Positions 1-8,807 of a stretch of DNA of 64,000 nt are shown here, piece after piece; within the stretch, counting starts at the first letter, position 1; every line of letters begins with the position of its first letter. Under the pieces are notes generated by a model that worked only from the letters and a program-made list of their open reading frames with translations, was not told the origin of the DNA and ran no database searches. Source of the DNA: Rhodobacter huangdaonensis (GTDB lineage: Bacteria; Pseudomonadota; Alphaproteobacteria; Rhodobacterales; Rhodobacteraceae); the NCBI RefSeq assembly GCF_004022465.1, contig NZ_SAVA01000009.1, forward strand, positions 62,001-126,000, written 5' to 3'. The position numbers and the translations under genes are program-made.

Positions 1-66
1 CTCGAGGTGCTCTGGAAGGCTGCCGGTTTCCCCGAATCCGCCGCGTCGACGGGTGCCGCAAACTGA
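1..66 (+). CDS. 3' end of an upstream gene (partial)
   Basis: Reading frame 1 stays open from the window edge to a TGA at 64-66, giving the last 21 codons of a gene that begins outside the window. The stop overlaps the ATG of the next gene (TGATG), so the two are probably co-transcribed and translationally coupled. The fragment is too short for a family call; being upstream of a polysaccharide export lipoprotein, it may belong to the same capsule or exopolysaccharide locus (inference). Confidence 0.55.
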   Translation, partial: LEVLWKAAGFPESAASTGAAN

Positions 67-1148
67 TGCACAACGAACGAAGGAAGGGCCCGGGGCTCGG
101 GGCGGTCGCCCTGACGATTTTTATTGCCGGCTGCAGCCTGCCCGCGGCGACGCCGATGCGCGGTGCCGTCGAACGGAGCACGGAATACCCGGTGGTTGCG
201 GTGGACCGCGCCCTGGCAAAGCGGCTGTCACAGCGCACGCCCGCACGCTTCGGTGCCGAGTTCACCCGCGCCGGCATCGTCGATGCCGACCGCATCCATC
301 CCGGCGATCAGCTCAAATTCCAGATCTTCGAGACCGTCGATGCCGGCCTGCTGGGCTCGACCGGGCGCGCGCCGACGCTGATCGGCCCGATCGAGGTCGG
401 CGGCGATGGCGCGGTCAGCCTGCCCTATGCCGGACGCATCCAGGCGAACGGGCGCCGGCTCGAGGACCTGCGCGGCGATCTCGAGACGCGTCTCGCGGAG
501 CAGACCCCGAACCCGCAGGTGATCGTGACCCGCGAATCCGGCAGCGGCTTTTCGGTGACGGTTTCCGGCAATGCCTCGGGGGGCGGTGTGGTGCCGCTGA
601 ACTACGGCCAGCGCAGCCTGCGCGCGGCGCTGGCGATGGTCGGCGGGGCGCAAGGCGACCCGGCTCTCGTCACCGTCGAGGTGATGCGCGCCGGCAAGCG
701 CGGGCGGGCCCGGCTCGATCAGATCCAGACCGTGCCGGGGCAGGACATCGCCCTGCGCCCGGGCGACGCGATCACCGTGACGACCGAGAAACCCCGCGTC
801 GCGATGCTCGGCGCCTCTTCATCTCAGGGCGCGGTGCCGCTTGAGCACGCCGGCGAGACGCTGGCTGCGGCGCTGGCCCGGGCGGGCGGATTGAGTGCGA
901 ATTCGGGCGATGCCAAAGGGCTTTTCGTGCTGCGCAGCACCAATGCCGCGACCGGCTCTGAGAAACCCGAGATCTATGCGTTCGACATGACCCAGCCCGA
1001 AGGCATCTTCGCCGCCGACGCCTTCGCGCTCGAGGATGGCGACGTGGTCTATGTCAGCGAAGTCGCGGTCTCGCGTGCCGGTCGCGCGGTGCGCGCGTTG
1101 CTCGGCTTCACCCAGCCCGTCGATCAGATCACCAGTCTCGGAGGATGA
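66..1148 (+). CDS. Polysaccharide export outer-membrane lipoprotein (Wza/Poly_export type)
   Basis: 360 aa. An N-terminal signal is followed by a lipobox ending at Cys23 (I-A-G-C), so it should be a periplasm-facing outer-membrane lipoprotein. From about residue 72 it shows the Poly_export pattern (I-x-P-G-D-Q-L plus a beta-grasp region), then SLBB-like repeats, including 'LRPGDAITV' near 240 and 'LEDGDVVYV' near 325. The length matches the Wza/KpsD-like family, which forms the outer-membrane channel for capsule or exopolysaccharide. The ATG overlaps the stop of the upstream gene, and the stop overlaps the next start, so this is part of an operon. The polymer is unknown. Confidence 0.85.
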   Translation: MHNERRKGPGLGAVALTIFIAGCSLPAATPMRGAVERSTEYPVVAVDRALAKRLSQRTPARFGAEFTRAGIVDADRIHPGDQLKFQIFETVDAGLLGSTGRAPTLIGPIEVGGDGAVSLPYAGRIQANGRRLEDLRGDLETRLAEQTPNPQVIVTRESGSGFSVTVSGNASGGGVVPLNYGQRSLRAALAMVGGAQGDPALVTVEVMRAGKRGRARLDQIQTVPGQDIALRPGDAITVTTEKPRVAMLGASSSQGAVPLEHAGETLAAALARAGGLSANSGDAKGLFVLRSTNAATGSEKPEIYAFDMTQPEGIFAADAFALEDGDVVYVSEVAVSRAGRAVRALLGFTQPVDQITSLGG

Positions 1149-1732
1149 AATATGCAATCAGGATCACCGCAGGCCGTCCTGTCGGCGCAGCCGGGAGCGG
1201 CGAGCGCAGCACCGCCTCTGTGCCACTGGCAGCCCGCACAGGCACCGGCATGACCGGCCCCATCCAGCTTTCCGACGCGGTGCTGTTCCTGTCCCCCGCC
1301 CGGCAAGCCTCCGGGCTGCCCGCCGAGATCGAGGGGGCCGCGGGCGCCTCGCCGCTTGAACGCCTGGCCGGACGCCTGCGGCACGAAGGCTTCGTGCGGC
1401 TGCGCGTGATCTTGCTGAACGACGAGCAGGGGCCGCAATTCCGCCACCGGCTGGCACGCGGCCTGCTCGACCGGATCAGCCGGCGCGCCGCCGCGGAGGG
1501 GATCGCGCTCGTGCTCGAGAGCGCCGACTCGCTCGAGGCCTGGCTCGCGGCCGAGCCCGCCGAGACCGATTGGATCGTGCAGCGCCCCGCCGCCACCGAG
1601 AATATCCCCGCGCCACCCGGCCCGCCGCCGGTTGCGGAAACCGCCTGGTTCGAGCGCATGCAGCGCGACACCGGGCTTGGGAGCACGAGCGGCTGTGAGC
1701 CCGCTACGACCGGCCGGCGCGCCCTCGCCTGA
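1145..1732 (+). CDS. Hypothetical protein in polysaccharide export operon
   Basis: 195 aa, not recognised. The ATG at 1145 overlaps the TGA of the export lipoprotein (ATGA), but a GGAGG directly abuts this ATG, which is too close, so an internal start such as Met36 (1250) is possible. No signal peptide or membrane segment is visible. The middle is rich in Arg/Glu/Leu and looks helical; the C-terminus is Pro-rich and low complexity. Its only clue to function is position after the export gene. Confidence 0.5.
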   Translation: MKYAIRITAGRPVGAAGSGERSTASVPLAARTGTGMTGPIQLSDAVLFLSPARQASGLPAEIEGAAGASPLERLAGRLRHEGFVRLRVILLNDEQGPQFRHRLARGLLDRISRRAAAEGIALVLESADSLEAWLAAEPAETDWIVQRPAATENIPAPPGPPPVAETAWFERMQRDTGLGSTSGCEPATTGRRALA

Positions 1733-1823
1733 CCTCCCCCCGCCATGCCGACGCGGGCGGCGAGGCAGACCCGTCCGGCCACGGACCCCCGTTTTTGTTT
1801 CTGTCACCAGTGAAGAGCCCGTC

Positions 1824-2549
1824 ATGTATCAAAGACTCCGTCTCGCCGGCGCCGCGTTCTGCGCCCTCCTTCCCGCCGCCCAGACCCTCGCCGGAGGCTT
1901 CACGGCGCCGGTGACCGAGGCCCCGGTTCCCGCCCCCGCCGCGGCCCCGGCAGCGACCGACTGGACCGGCCCTTACCTCGGCCTGTCGCTCGTCAATGTC
2001 TTCGGTGCCGATGACCGGCTGGGCATCGCCAACCCGGCCGGCCGCCAGATCGCGGCCCCGGGCCAGCTCGACATCGCCGGCCCCGGCGGCGCGGTGCAGC
2101 TCGGCTATCGCTGGCAAAGCCGCCTGCTTGGCCGCGAGGTGGTGATCGGGCCGGAGATTTCCTACGAGGACAGCTCGGCCGATGCCGACCTGTCCTGGGC
2201 CGGCGGCCGCGGTGCGAGCAATCTCGATCAGCTCTGGTCGCTGCGCGTCAAGGCCGGCGTGCTGAATGCGAGCCGCAACACCCTTGTCTATGGCACGCTC
2301 GGCGCGGCACGCGGCAAGTTCGGCTATACCGTCCAGGGCGACGGCATGGCCTTCGACGGCAGCTTCCGCAACACCGCCTGGACCGCGGGCCTCGGCGTCG
2401 AGCACAAGCTCAGCCAGCGCGTGTCGGTCTTCGGCGAATGGGAATTCCGTCAGTTCGGCAAGGCGGTGCTGCGCGATGACGCGGGTATGGCCACCAAGGC
2501 AACCCCCGAGCATCACGCCCTGAAGCTCGGCGTCAACATGTCCTTCTGA
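1824..2549 (+). CDS. Small outer-membrane beta-barrel protein
   Basis: 241 aa. A Sec signal peptide (hydrophobic stretch, cleavage probably after 'TLAGG') precedes a Pro/Ala linker and then alternating beta strands typical of the OmpA-like/Omp25 eight-strand barrel (OMP_b-brl): 'GPYLGLSLVNVFG', 'VQLGYRWQ', 'LVYGTLGAARG'. It ends in an aromatic C-terminus (LGVNMSF), the signal for BAM-dependent insertion. The ATG at 1824 begins the signal peptide; the frame is open further upstream without a signal sequence. Probably a structural or immunodominant surface protein; the exact role cannot be told. Confidence 0.8.
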   Translation: MYQRLRLAGAAFCALLPAAQTLAGGFTAPVTEAPVPAPAAAPAATDWTGPYLGLSLVNVFGADDRLGIANPAGRQIAAPGQLDIAGPGGAVQLGYRWQSRLLGREVVIGPEISYEDSSADADLSWAGGRGASNLDQLWSLRVKAGVLNASRNTLVYGTLGAARGKFGYTVQGDGMAFDGSFRNTAWTAGLGVEHKLSQRVSVFGEWEFRQFGKAVLRDDAGMATKATPEHHALKLGVNMSF

Positions 2550-2557
2550 GACTGCCT

Positions 2558-2587
2558 CGGGCCGGCCCGCGGAAGCGGCCCGGCCCG
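2558..2587 (+). terminator. GC-rich hairpin after outer-membrane protein gene
   Basis: CGGGCCG (2558-2564) can pair with CGGCCCG (2581-2587) eight bases after the stop codon. There is no clear T tract, so it is a possible rather than certain terminator. Confidence 0.35.
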
Positions 2588-2689
2588 TCTGCCCCCCCGG
2601 CAGACCACGACGCGCGGCGCCGCCCGCGATGAAATTTCACAAGACCGGTTGCCGAACGGCCCTTTGCCCAATACAACAGCTGCACTTAC

Positions 2690-2777
2690 TCGTTGGGGTG
2701 CGCCGGGCAACCGGGGCTGAGAGGCGAAAGCTAACCCATCGAACCTGATCCGGTTCATACCGGCGGAGGGAACGGGT
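2690..2777 (+). ncRNA. TPP riboswitch (THI element)
   Basis: The conserved thiamine pyrophosphate aptamer landmarks are present in order: 'GGGGTGCGCC' at the start, 'GGGGCTGAGAGG' around 2713, and 'GAACCTGATCCGGTTCATAC' followed by 'CGGCGGAGGGAAC' (2741-2773). It lies just upstream of thiD. By established precedent, TPP binding should shut off expression of the downstream thiamine operon; whether this acts on transcription or translation is not clear from the expression platform. Confidence 0.95.
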
Positions 2778-2854
2778 AGCTGACAGCGTGACGGCCGGAT
2801 CTGGCCGCACGCATGCCCCCCTTATCCGTCCGTCGGGCATCTTGGGGGGAGGCC

Positions 2855-3652
2855 ATGACGGCTATCGCATTGACCATCGCAGGGTCCGACAGCGGCGGCG
2901 GCGCCGGGATCCAGGCCGATCTGAAGGCCTTTTCGGCGCTTGGCGTCTATGGCGCCAGCGTGCTGACCGCGATCACCGCGCAGAACACCCGCGCCGTCAC
3001 CTTGGTCGAACCGCTCTCGCCCGAGATCGTGCGCGCGCAGATCGCCGCGGTCTTCGACGATCTCGAGGTGCGCGCGGTGAAGATCGGCATGCTCGGCGAT
3101 CCGCAGCTGATCCGCACCGTCGCCGAGGGGCTGCGCGGGCGCGACCTTGCCGTGGTGGTCGACCCGGTGATGGTGGCGAAATCCGGGGACCGGCTGCTTG
3201 CGGCCGACGCGATCGCGGCGCTGCGGAGCGAGCTTCTGCCGCTTGCCACCGTGCTCACCCCGAACCTGCCCGAAGCGGCCGAGCTGCTGGGCACCGCCCC
3301 CGCCCCCGATCTCGAGACCCGCGAAGCGCAGGGCCGCGCCCTTGGCGCACTCGGGCCCGGCTGGGTGCTGATGAAGGGCGGCCATGCCGACGGCCCCACC
3401 TGTGCCGATCTGCTGCTCGGGCCGGAGCGCCACCTGTTGAGCGCGCCGCGCATCGCCACCCGCAACACCCATGGCACCGGCTGCTCGCTCTCGGCCGCGA
3501 TCGCCGCGGGGATGGCACAGGGGCTGGCCGTGCCCGAGGCGGTCGCCCGCGCGCATCGCTGGCTGCACGGCGCCATCGCCGCCGCGGACCGGCTGCAGAT
3601 CGGCTCCGGCCACGGCCCGGTGCATCACTTCCACGAATGGTGGCAGGCATGA
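2855..3652 (+). CDS. thiD: Hydroxymethylpyrimidine/phosphomethylpyrimidine kinase
   Basis: 265 aa. Phosphorylates HMP to HMP-P and HMP-PP, supplying the pyrimidine half of thiamine. Family signatures: 'IAGSDSGGGAGIQADLKAF' near the N-terminus, 'KIGMLG', 'VVDPVMVAKSG', 'TPNLPEA', and the ribokinase-fold catalytic motif 'NTHGTGCSLSAAIAA' near residue 205. The ATG at 2855 is preceded by a very strong GGGGGGAGG. First gene after the TPP riboswitch; its stop overlaps the thiO start. Confidence 0.95.
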   Translation: MTAIALTIAGSDSGGGAGIQADLKAFSALGVYGASVLTAITAQNTRAVTLVEPLSPEIVRAQIAAVFDDLEVRAVKIGMLGDPQLIRTVAEGLRGRDLAVVVDPVMVAKSGDRLLAADAIAALRSELLPLATVLTPNLPEAAELLGTAPAPDLETREAQGRALGALGPGWVLMKGGHADGPTCADLLLGPERHLLSAPRIATRNTHGTGCSLSAAIAAGMAQGLAVPEAVARAHRWLHGAIAAADRLQIGSGHGPVHHFHEWWQA

Positions 3653-4629
3653 CGATCCGCATCCTTGGCGCCGGGGTCATGGGGCTCGCCATCGCGACCG
3701 AACTCAGCACCCGCGGACATGCGGTCGAACTGGTCGACCCGCAGCCCGCGCCCGGCCCGCATGCCTGTTCCTGGTGGGCGGGCGGCATGCTTGCCCCCTA
3801 TTGCGAGCGGGAATCGGCCGAGGAGCCGGTGGAGCGCCATGGCCTCGCCGCGATCGACTGGTGGCACCGCCACACCGGCTGCGTCAGCCACACCGGCACG
3901 CTGGTGCTGACGTTGTCGCGCGACCGCGGCGAGCTGACCCGCTTCGCCCGCCGCTCGCGTGGGCATCAGGCGGTGGATGGCGCCGCGATCGCCGCCCTCG
4001 AGCCCGATCTTGGCGGTCGCTTCACCACCGGCCTCTTCTATCCCGACGAGGCCCATCTTTCGCCCCGCGCCGCGCTGAGCGAGCTGCGCCGCCGGCTTGT
4101 GGCGCGTGGCGTCGCCTTCCACCTCACGCCGCCCGCACCCACGCCGGAGCTGAGCATCGACGCCCGCGGCCTTGCGGCGCGCGACGCCCTGCCCGACCTG
4201 CGCGGCGTGCGCGGCGAGATGCTGGTGCTGCGCTGCCCCGAGGTGTCGCTCTCCCGCCCGGTGCGGCTGCTGCATCCGCGCATCCCGCTTTATGTCGTGC
4301 CGCGCGGCGACGGCATCTTCATGCTCGGCGCAACGATGATCGAGAGCGACCGGCGCGGCGTCGTCACCGCCCGCTCGCTGCTCGAGCTGCTGTCGGCCGC
4401 CTATGCGCTGCATCCGGCCTTCGGCGAGGCCGAGGTGCTGGAAACCGGCGCCGACGCCCGCCCGGCCTTCCCCGACAACCTGCCCAGATTGCGGCGCCGC
4501 GGCGCAACGCTGTTCGCCAACGGGCTTTATCGTCACGGTTTCCTGCTCTCGCCCGCGGTCGCCACGATGGCCGCCGATCATCTGGAAACCGGCATTCTTC
4601 CCGAGTTCATGGACGAGGTTTCGCAATGA
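3649..4629 (+). CDS. thiO: Glycine oxidase ThiO (FAD-dependent)
   Basis: 326 aa. Oxidises glycine to the imine needed by ThiG for thiazole synthesis in aerobic bacteria. The N-terminal dinucleotide-binding motif 'ILGAGVMGLAIATEL' and the DAO-family 'WWAGGMLAPYCE' are present, with the C-terminal 'GLYRHGFLLSPAVA' that contacts FAD. ATG (3649) overlaps the thiD stop, and its own stop overlaps the thiS start, so translation is coupled along the operon. Confidence 0.93.
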   Translation: MTIRILGAGVMGLAIATELSTRGHAVELVDPQPAPGPHACSWWAGGMLAPYCERESAEEPVERHGLAAIDWWHRHTGCVSHTGTLVLTLSRDRGELTRFARRSRGHQAVDGAAIAALEPDLGGRFTTGLFYPDEAHLSPRAALSELRRRLVARGVAFHLTPPAPTPELSIDARGLAARDALPDLRGVRGEMLVLRCPEVSLSRPVRLLHPRIPLYVVPRGDGIFMLGATMIESDRRGVVTARSLLELLSAAYALHPAFGEAEVLETGADARPAFPDNLPRLRRRGATLFANGLYRHGFLLSPAVATMAADHLETGILPEFMDEVSQ

Positions 4630-4820
4630 ACATCACGCTGAACGGCACGCCGCGGCAGACCCGCGCCGCCACGCTTGCAGCACTTCTCGACGAACAGGGC
4701 CTTGGCGGCAAGGTTGCCACCGCCCGCAACGGCGATTTCGTGCCCGCCGCGCGGCGCGCCACGACCACGCTGGCGGAGGGCGACCAGATCGAGGTCGTCG
4801 CGCCGATGCAGGGGGGCTGA
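4626..4820 (+). CDS. thiS: Sulfur carrier protein ThiS
   Basis: 64 aa ubiquitin-like protein. It ends in the Gly-Gly tail (...MQGG) that ThiF adenylates and that becomes a thiocarboxylate donating sulfur to the thiazole ring. Size and the 'VATARNGDFVP' segment fit the family. Overlaps thiO by 4 bp and is followed one base later by thiG, the usual partner. Confidence 0.95.
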   Translation: MNITLNGTPRQTRAATLAALLDEQGLGGKVATARNGDFVPAARRATTTLAEGDQIEVVAPMQGG

Positions 4821-4821
4821 G

Positions 4822-5586
4822 ATGCCGGTCTTCTACGGAACCGAGGTCGAGAGCGCGCTGATGCTCGGCACCGCGCAATACCCCTCTCCCGCGATCCTCG
4901 CCGAGGCGTTCCGCGCCTCCCGGGCGGGGATCGCCACGGTGTCGCTGCGCCGCGAACAGGGCGGCGGGCAGGATTTCTGGGCGCTGGTCGCCGGGCTCGG
5001 CGCCCGCCTGCTGCCCAATACCGCCGGCTGCCACACGGTGAAGGAGTCGGTCACCACCGCCCATATGGCACGCGAGCTTTTCGACACGCGCTGGATCAAG
5101 CTCGAGGTCATCGGCCACACCGACACGCTGCAGCCCGATGTCTTCGCGCTGCTCGAGGCGGCGCGGATCCTGACCGACGAGGGCTTCGAGGTCTTCCCCT
5201 ATTGCACCGAGGATCTGACCGTCTGCGGCCGGCTGCTCGATGCCGGCTGCGCGGTGCTGATGCCCTGGGGCGCGCCGATCGGCTCGGGGCGCGGGCTCAA
5301 CAACCTCTGGGGGCTGCGGGCGCTGCGCGCGCATTTCCCCGAGGTGCCGCTCGTCGTCGATGCCGGGATCGGCCTGCCCTCCCATGCCGCGCAGGCGATG
5401 GAGCTCGGCTTTGATGCCGTGTTGCTGAACACCGCGGTGGCGAAGGCCGGCGATCCCGTGGCCATGGCGCGGGCGATGGCGCTGGCGGTCGAGGCCGGTC
5501 GCGCCGCCTGCCGCGCCGATCCGATGGAGCCGCGCGACATGGCCGCCCCCTCCACCCCCGTCATCGGAAAGGCCTTCCTCGCATGA
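4822..5586 (+). CDS. thiG: Thiazole synthase ThiG
   Basis: 254 aa TIM-barrel enzyme that joins deoxyxylulose phosphate, ThiS thiocarboxylate and dehydroglycine to give the thiazole phosphate. Recognisable by 'LPNTAGCHTVKE', 'WIKLEVIG', 'VLMPWGAPIGSGRGLNN' and 'VVDAGIGLPSHAAQAMELG'. Lys99 in 'WIKLEVI' is the Schiff-base lysine by family knowledge. Start follows the thiS stop by 1 base. Confidence 0.95.
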   Translation: MPVFYGTEVESALMLGTAQYPSPAILAEAFRASRAGIATVSLRREQGGGQDFWALVAGLGARLLPNTAGCHTVKESVTTAHMARELFDTRWIKLEVIGHTDTLQPDVFALLEAARILTDEGFEVFPYCTEDLTVCGRLLDAGCAVLMPWGAPIGSGRGLNNLWGLRALRAHFPEVPLVVDAGIGLPSHAAQAMELGFDAVLLNTAVAKAGDPVAMARAMALAVEAGRAACRADPMEPRDMAAPSTPVIGKAFLA

Positions 5587-6191
5587 CCCGGACCGGAAAA
5601 CTGCCGCGGTTCTATCCGATCTTCGAAAGCGCCGACTGGCTCGCCCGGATGCTGCCCTTGGGCGTGAAGCTGGTGCAGCTGCGCGTGAAGGACCGCAGCC
5701 CGGGCGAGACCCGCGCCGAGATCCGCCGCGCCCGCGACCTGTGCCGCGACGCCGGCGCGATCCTCGTCGTCAACGATCATTGGCAGATCGCGATCGAGGA
5801 GGGCTGCGACTGGCTCCACCTCGGCCAGGAGGATCTGGACAGCGCCGATCTCGCCGCGATCCGCGGCGCGGGGCTGAAGCTCGGCCTGTCGACCCATGAC
5901 GAGGCCGAGCTCGCCCGCGCCCTGACCTTCGCCCCCGACTATGTCGCGCTCGGGCCGATCTGGCCGACGCGGCTGAAGCAGATGAAATGGCACCGTCAGG
6001 GTGTCGGGAAGCTGAGCGAGTGGAAGGCGCGGATCGGGGAAATCCCGCTTGTCGCGATCGGCGGGCTGAGCGTCGCGCGCGCGCCCGAAGCCTTTGCCGC
6101 CGGCGCCGATGTGGTCTCGGTGGTGACCGACATCACCCTCGACGCCGATCCCGAGGCGCGGCTGCGCGACTGGCTGCGGGGGACGGCATGA
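5583..6191 (+). CDS. thiE: Thiamine-phosphate synthase-like protein
   Basis: 202 aa TIM barrel of the ThiE/TenI family, expected to couple HMP-PP to thiazole phosphate. 'VKLVQLRVKD', 'LVVNDHWQIA', 'GCDWLHLGQEDL', 'LGLSTHDEAE', 'YVALGPIWPT' and 'VAIGGLS' match ThiE phosphate- and substrate-binding loops. A TenI-type thiazole tautomerase cannot be fully excluded for proteins of this length, but no other ThiE is in the operon. Overlaps the thiG stop and the thiF start. Confidence 0.85.
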   Translation: MTRTGKLPRFYPIFESADWLARMLPLGVKLVQLRVKDRSPGETRAEIRRARDLCRDAGAILVVNDHWQIAIEEGCDWLHLGQEDLDSADLAAIRGAGLKLGLSTHDEAELARALTFAPDYVALGPIWPTRLKQMKWHRQGVGKLSEWKARIGEIPLVAIGGLSVARAPEAFAAGADVVSVVTDITLDADPEARLRDWLRGTA

Positions 6192-7171
6192 ACCGCTACG
6201 CCCGGCAGATCCGGCTGCCCGAGGTCGGCATCGCTGGCCAGGCGCGGCTCGCCGCGGCGCAGGTGCTGGTGGTCGGTGCGGGCGGGCTCGGCGTGCCGGT
6301 GGTGCAATATCTCGTTGGCGCAGGCCTCGGCCGGATCACCCTGATCGACCCCGACCGGGTGGAGGAAACAAACCTCCACCGCCAGCCGATCTACGGCCCC
6401 TTCCTCGGCACCCCCAAGGCCGAGGCCGCCGCGGCCGTCGCGCGCGCGCTGAACCCTGCAACCGAGGTCGTGCCGCTGTGCGGCTGGCTCGATCCAGCAA
6501 CCGCGCCCGGCCTGGTCGGCGCGGCGGATCTGGTGCTCGATTGCGCCGACAGTTTCGCCGCAAGCTATACCCTGTCGGATTGCTGCCTGGCTGCGGGCCG
6601 GCCGCTGATCTCGGCCTCCGCGCTCGGGCTTGCGGGCTATGTCGGCGGCTTTTGCGGCGGCGCGCCAAGCCTGCGGGCGCTGTTTCCCGACCTGCCCGAG
6701 ACCCTTGCCACCTGCGCCAGCGCCGGAGTGCTCGGCCCGGTGGTGGGGATGCTCGGCGCGCTTCAGGCGCAGATGGCGCTCGCGGTGTTGCTGCGCCTCT
6801 CCCCCTCGCCGCTCGGGCTTTTCCTGCGCCACGATCTGCACCGCTTCCACAGCACCGCCTTCCGCTTCGACGCCGCCTCCGAGCCGGACAGCCCGCCGCA
6901 CCGCTTCATCGCGCCGCAGCAGCTGCGCGAAAGCGATTTCCTGATCGAGCTGCGCGATCCCGACGAGGCCCCCCGCCCCGTCGCCGCCTTCGCCCGCCGC
7001 CGGCGGGTCGAGGATTTCGGCCCGGACGGCCCGCGCCCCGCGCCGGGCCAGCGCGCCGTCTTCGCCTGCCGCACCGGCCTGCGCGCCTGGCGCGCCGCCG
7101 ACCGGCTCCGTCCGCATTGGCCGGGCGAGATCGCCCTGCTTGCCGATCCATCCCCCCAAGGAGACAGATGA
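6188..7171 (+). CDS. thiF: ThiF/MoeB-type adenylyltransferase with rhodanese-like tail
   Basis: 327 aa. Activates the ThiS C-terminus with ATP. Residues 1-240 are an E1-like domain: 'VLVVGAGGLGVPVVQYL' nucleotide loop, 'DPDRVEETNLHRQ', 'DCADSF'. The usual zinc-binding Cys pairs are not obvious. The last ~60 residues contain 'VFACRTGLRA', a CRxGxR-like loop typical of a rhodanese active site, so sulfur transfer may be built into the same chain. The start at 6188 overlaps the thiE stop. Confidence 0.85.
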   Translation: MNRYARQIRLPEVGIAGQARLAAAQVLVVGAGGLGVPVVQYLVGAGLGRITLIDPDRVEETNLHRQPIYGPFLGTPKAEAAAAVARALNPATEVVPLCGWLDPATAPGLVGAADLVLDCADSFAASYTLSDCCLAAGRPLISASALGLAGYVGGFCGGAPSLRALFPDLPETLATCASAGVLGPVVGMLGALQAQMALAVLLRLSPSPLGLFLRHDLHRFHSTAFRFDAASEPDSPPHRFIAPQQLRESDFLIELRDPDEAPRPVAAFARRRRVEDFGPDGPRPAPGQRAVFACRTGLRAWRAADRLRPHWPGEIALLADPSPQGDR

Positions 7172-8121
7172 TGCCATCCTTCCGTTTCGCCGCCGCCCTG
7201 TCGCTCGGCCTGATCCTTGCCGCGCCCGCCTGCGCGCAGGACAAGATGACACTGATCCTCGACTGGTTCGTGAACCCCGACCATGCGCCGATCATCGTCG
7301 CCCAGCAGAAGGGCTTCTTCGCCGACGAGGGGCTCGAGGTCGAGATCGTCGCGCCGGCCGATCCGGCCGACCCGCCGAAGCTCGTTGCCGCCGGCAAGGC
7401 CGATCTGGCGATCAGCTATCAGCCGCAACTTCACCTTCAGGTGCACGCGGGGCTGCCGCTGCTGCGCGTCGGCACGCTGATTGCGACGCCGCTGAACTGC
7501 CTGATGGTCAAGGCCGACGGCCCGGTGCAGAGCCTCGCCGACCTGAAGGGCCGCAAGATCGGCTACTCGGTCTCCGGCGTCGAGGAGGCGACCGTCGCGA
7601 TGATGCTGCACTCGGCCGGGCTGAACCTGACCGACGTCGAGATGGTGAATGTGAACTGGTCGCTCACCCCCGCCGTGCTGACCGGCCAGGTCGATGCGGT
7701 GATCGGGGCCTATCGCAATTTCGAGCTGACCCAGATGCGCCTTGCCGGCACCGAGGGGCGCTGCTTCTACCCCGAGGAGGCGGGCGTGCCGGGCTATGAC
7801 GAGCTGATCTTCGTCGCCAATGCGAAGACGCTCGACCGCGACCGCATCCGCCGCTTCCTGGCGGCGGTGCAGCGCGGCACGGAATACATGCTGAACCATC
7901 CTGCCGAGGCCTTCGCCGCCTTCTCTGCCAGTGCCCCCGACCTTGCCGATGCGCTGAACACCCGGGCCTGGGCCGATACCCTGCCGCGCTTCTCGCACAG
8001 CCCGGCGGCGCTCGATTACGGCCGCTATGCCGGCTTCGAGATGTTCCTGAAGGACGCCGGGCTGATCGACAGCGTGCTGCCGGTGTCGCAGCTGGCGCTC
8101 GACCCGGGGGCGCCGCAATGA
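7168..8121 (+). CDS. thiY: Thiamine-pyrimidine ABC transporter, substrate-binding protein
   Basis: 317 aa with a Sec signal peptide cleaved after 'PACA'. It is an NMT1/THI5-like periplasmic protein: 'LILDWFVNPDHAPIIVAQQKG', 'LEVEIVAPADPADPPKL' and 'GYSVSGVEEA'. Proteins of this type bind N-formylaminopyrimidine (FAMP) or HMP for salvage. Two adjacent ATGs (7168, 7171) are possible; AAGGAG at 7158-7163 spaces better for 7171, and the first overlaps the thiF stop. Works with ThiZ and ThiX downstream. Confidence 0.9.
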   Translation: MMPSFRFAAALSLGLILAAPACAQDKMTLILDWFVNPDHAPIIVAQQKGFFADEGLEVEIVAPADPADPPKLVAAGKADLAISYQPQLHLQVHAGLPLLRVGTLIATPLNCLMVKADGPVQSLADLKGRKIGYSVSGVEEATVAMMLHSAGLNLTDVEMVNVNWSLTPAVLTGQVDAVIGAYRNFELTQMRLAGTEGRCFYPEEAGVPGYDELIFVANAKTLDRDRIRRFLAAVQRGTEYMLNHPAEAFAAFSASAPDLADALNTRAWADTLPRFSHSPAALDYGRYAGFEMFLKDAGLIDSVLPVSQLALDPGAPQ

Positions 8122-8807
8122 CCCTGCCCGCAACCCACCCCGATTACGGCCGGTCCTTCGCGCTGTGGCGCGCCTCCTGCCCCGCCCCCTGGGCCGCCTA
8201 TACCCGTCACTCCTTCGTCGAGGGGCTGGGAGACGGCACGCTGCCGCGCGCCGCCTTCCTGACCTATCTGCGGCAGGACTATCTCTATCTGATCCACTAT
8301 GCCCGTGCCTGGTCGCTGGCCGTGGTCAAGGCAGAGAGCCTTGCCGAGATGCAGGCGATCAGCGCGACGGTGCATGCGCTGCTGCATTCCGAGATGGCGC
8401 TGCATGTCGGGATCTGCGCCGAGGCCGGCATTGACCGCGCCGCGATCGAGGCAACCGAGGAGGCGCCCGAGAACCTCGCCTATACCCGCTATGTGCTGGA
8501 AGCGGGCTATTCGGGCGATTTCCTCGACCTGCTGGCGGCGCTCGCGCCCTGCGTCTTCGGCTATGGCGAGATCGGCGCCCGGCTCCTCGCCGGGGCCGGT
8601 GACACACCCTATCGCGACTGGATCGAGGCCTATGGCGGGGCGGAGTATCAGCAGCTGTGCCGCGACACCGGCGCACTGATCGACCGCGCGCTGGCCGACC
8701 GCCTCGGCCCCGCCCCCGAGCGCGTGCCGCGCTGGCGGGGGCTGGCCGCCCGCTTCGGCACCGCAACCCGGCTCGAGGCGGCGTTCTGGGGCCTCGGACG
8801 GGCATGA
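8118..8807 (+). CDS. tenA: TenA-family aminopyrimidine aminohydrolase
   Basis: 229 aa all-helical TenA/THI-4 protein. It converts amino-HMP from degraded thiamine into HMP. The catalytic cysteine is in 'ALAPCVFGYGEIG' (about residue 138); the aromatic pocket 'QDYLYLIHYARAW' and a C-terminal acidic/aromatic segment are visible. Its place between the transporter binding protein and ATPase supports a role in using imported formylaminopyrimidine. Overlaps thiY and thiZ by 4 bp. Confidence 0.92.
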   Translation: MTLPATHPDYGRSFALWRASCPAPWAAYTRHSFVEGLGDGTLPRAAFLTYLRQDYLYLIHYARAWSLAVVKAESLAEMQAISATVHALLHSEMALHVGICAEAGIDRAAIEATEEAPENLAYTRYVLEAGYSGDFLDLLAALAPCVFGYGEIGARLLAGAGDTPYRDWIEAYGGAEYQQLCRDTGALIDRALADRLGPAPERVPRWRGLAARFGTATRLEAAFWGLGRA

